A stretch of 15,913 nt of DNA from positions 1-15,913 of the forward strand of contig JAZSFF010000021.1 of assembly GCA_045532055.1 (NCBI GenBank), in the 5' to 3' direction. Both the position numbers and the translations under genes were made by a program. The stretch is from SIG440 sp045532055. Its GTDB lineage: Bacteria; Bacillota; Clostridia; Monoglobales; Monoglobaceae. Below the pieces are notes generated by a model that had not been told where the DNA came from, searched no databases, and saw only the letters and a program-made list of their open reading frames with translations. The first letter of the stretch is position 1; each line of letters opens with the position of its first letter. Positions 14,487-15,913 of the stretch are shown piece after piece.

Positions 14487-14919
14487 CGGTCCAAATCTGA
14501 ATATGCTGGGTATACGCGAACCTCAAGTTTATGGCAATGCCACCTACTCTGATTTGGAAACATATATTGAGAACTATGCTGAAAGCAAAGGCATTGAGGT
14601 TACTGTTCTTCAAAGTAACAGCGAGGGTGAACTTATTGACTTCATCCACCACGCCCTTGGCAATTATGACGGAATTGTTATAAACCCCGGTGCATACACC
14701 CACTACAGTTATGCAATCCATGACGCACTTGCATCTGTGAACATTCCTGCTGTGGAAGTTCATATATCCAACATTCACAAGCGTGAGGAATTCCGTCATA
14801 AATCTGTGACAGCACCTGCCTGCATCGGTCAAATTACGGGTCTTGGTTTCAGGGGATATTTGCTTGCTATTGACTACCTTAAAGAGGGGGTAGCCTCAAA
14901 TGCAAAAGACGAGGCTTGA
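14467..14919 (+). CDS. aroQ: 3-dehydroquinate dehydratase, type II
   Basis: The enzyme dehydrates 3-dehydroquinate to 3-dehydroshikimate (third step) and typically forms a dodecamer of about 150-residue subunits; this one has 150. NGPNLNMLGIREPQVYG (7-23) carries the family's lid arginine (R17) and catalytic tyrosine (Y22). NPGAYTHYSYAIHDAL and EVHISNIHKREEFR carry the substrate-binding and catalytic His residues. GAGGTG lies 7 nt before the ATG, inside the end of aroK; the two genes overlap by 20 bp, and aroQ overlaps aroE by another 20 bp, suggesting coupled translation of the three. Confidence 0.96.
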   Translation: MKIMVLNGPNLNMLGIREPQVYGNATYSDLETYIENYAESKGIEVTVLQSNSEGELIDFIHHALGNYDGIVINPGAYTHYSYAIHDALASVNIPAVEVHISNIHKREEFRHKSVTAPACIGQITGLGFRGYLLAIDYLKEGVASNAKDEA

Positions 14920-15745
14920 TGTAATAGGCGACCCTATTGAACACAGCAAATCACCCATTATCCACGAAACTGTGCTGTCCGAGCTTGGTATTGAATTTGA
15001 ATACAGAAAAGTCAAGGTTGAAAAGGGACACCTTGAGGAATACCTTGCCCAGGCAAAAGAGCTTGGAATTTGTGGTTTCAACGTAACAATGCCCCATAAA
15101 AAGGACATTATAGGATTTCTTGATGGCACCGATACCGAAGCATTACTCTTTGATTCGGTCAATACGGTTGAGGTTAAAGATGGCAAGCTTTTTGGCTATA
15201 ACACCGACGGACGGGGATTTGTTCAAGCAATCTATGACCTTGGCTTTGAGATTTGCGGAAAAAATGTGGTTATCCTTGGTGCAGGTGGTGTGGCGTCCAC
15301 CATTGCACTAAAATGCGAAATTGAAGGTGCAAAAAAGATTACCATTTTAAACCGTACCCTTTCGTCGGCACAGGCGATTGCAGATGAATTGGATGAGTGT
15401 GAAGCACTTGCCAAAGAGTTGACTACCGAAAATATAACAGATTCAATGCCTGATTGTGATATTCTAGTTAATGCAACCCCTCTTGGAATGTCGGGTATTG
15501 AAAACAATTTTGAAGATTTTTCATTTTTCGATTCGCTCAAAAACGGAGCTTTGGTGTATGACCTGATTTACAACCCCGAAGAAACCGCGCTTTTAAAGGA
15601 AGCAAAAATGCGTGGTTTCAAAACTCTCAACGGACTTAATATGCTTATATATCAGGGAATTTGGGCGGATAAAATCTTTCTTAAAAAGGACCTTGACTTC
15701 TTATGTTTAAAAAGGAAAATCGAATCAAAACTCAAAAAAATTTAA
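14900..15745 (+). CDS. aroE: Shikimate 5-dehydrogenase
   Basis: The enzyme reduces 3-dehydroshikimate to shikimate with NADPH (fourth step). It has 281 residues. Substrate-binding S-K-S-P is at 16-19, NVTMPHKK (61-68) holds the catalytic lysine (K67) and YNTDG the catalytic aspartate (D103). The Rossmann loop GAGGVAS, NATPLGM and a C-terminal YQG complete the family pattern. GAGGGGG lies 9 nt before the ATG, in the last codons of aroQ. This is the last gene of the operon. No GC-rich terminator follows; only an A/T-only inverted stretch (about 15733-15753) is seen, so transcription may continue toward rpmE. Confidence 0.96.
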   Translation: MQKTRLDVIGDPIEHSKSPIIHETVLSELGIEFEYRKVKVEKGHLEEYLAQAKELGICGFNVTMPHKKDIIGFLDGTDTEALLFDSVNTVEVKDGKLFGYNTDGRGFVQAIYDLGFEICGKNVVILGAGGVASTIALKCEIEGAKKITILNRTLSSAQAIADELDECEALAKELTTENITDSMPDCDILVNATPLGMSGIENNFEDFSFFDSLKNGALVYDLIYNPEETALLKEAKMRGFKTLNGLNMLIYQGIWADKIFLKKDLDFLCLKRKIESKLKKI

Positions 15746-15762
15746 TTTTTTTAAAAAATAGC

Positions 15763-15791
15763 TTGCAATTATAAAAAGCCTATGCTATAAT
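15763..15791 (+). promoter_or_regulatory. Strong promoter of rpmE
   Basis: TTGCAA (15763-15768), a 17-nt spacer and TGCTATAAT (15783-15791, an extended -10) form a near-ideal sigma-A promoter. The predicted start is near 15798, giving a 45-nt leader before the rpmE start. A strong promoter is expected for a ribosomal protein gene. Confidence 0.8.
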
Positions 15792-15842
15792 GTAAAATGC
15801 TGATTTAAGCTACAACACTCTAAAGAAAGAGGTGAAAGATAG

Positions 15843-15913
15843 ATGAAAGCAGGAATACATCCGGATTACAAAGAAACAACAATCAAGTGTGCTTGTGGAA
15901 ATGTTATTGAAAC
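15843..15913 (+). CDS. rpmE: 50S ribosomal protein L31, N-terminal fragment (runs off the window)
   Basis: The first 23 codons read MKAGIHPDYKETTIKCACGN and onward, the standard N-terminus of bacterial L31. C16 and C18 show the zinc-binding (C+) form, which carries another Cys pair further along, outside the window. GAGGTG lies 8 nt before the ATG. L31 bridges the two ribosomal subunits; the zinc form is often replaced by a Cys-free paralogue under zinc starvation. It has its own promoter, independent of the aro operon. Confidence 0.93.
   Translation, partial: MKAGIHPDYKETTIKCACGNVIE

Noticed and set aside
15792..15842. Structured L31 autoregulatory leader before rpmE
   Set aside because: The leader is about 45 nt and shows no stable stem by eye; there is not enough evidence to call one.

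Overview
The window reads as a chromosomal segment of a low-to-medium GC, spore-forming Firmicute of the class Clostridia. The evidence is the Firmicutes-type GalT, the clostridial aro gene order, SpoIID-type and peptidoglycan-binding proteins, strong AGGAGG ribosome binding sites, and frequent GTG/TTG starts. No mobile element, CRISPR array, tRNA or rRNA was seen.

Layout. (1) 1-1984, minus strand: three genes, namely a small transthyretin-fold protein, a SpoIID-like protein with three peptidoglycan-binding repeats, and a truncated peptidoglycan-binding protein. They probably form one operon that may be sporulation-linked. (2) 2127-3202, plus strand: a DUF421 (YetF-like) membrane protein overlapping a DUF4363-like membrane-anchored protein. 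A shared hairpin terminator at about 3209-3243 separates them from the convergent gal genes. (3) 3256-6067, minus strand: galK-galT (Leloir pathway), divergent from an AraC-type regulator (6305-7150). The AT-rich divergent promoter region carries repeated TACTATT boxes. (4) 7168-15745, plus strand: one long aromatic amino acid operon, aroF-tyrA-aroB-aroA-aroC-pheA-aroK-aroQ-aroE. It encodes all seven steps from PEP + erythrose-4-phosphate to chorismate, plus the prephenate steps toward Phe and Tyr. Genes overlap or are tightly spaced. (5) 15763 to the end: a strong promoter and the start of rpmE (ribosomal protein L31).

The most striking element is at 7168-7429, in front of aroF and outside any long ORF. 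A good sigma-A promoter is followed by a 46-codon leader ORF in which 13 of 19 consecutive residues are Phe or Tyr (8 Phe and 7 Tyr overall, no Trp). After it come an intrinsic terminator and a 13-pair antiterminator helix that excludes the terminator. A further set of pairings inside the aromatic codon run can block the antiterminator. This has the architecture of ribosome-mediated transcription attenuation, sensing charged tRNA-Phe and tRNA-Tyr, and it controls the operon that makes exactly those amino acids. No T-box, the usual Firmicutes solution, is visible. A probable internal promoter before aroB could supply the common shikimate genes independently of the attenuator.
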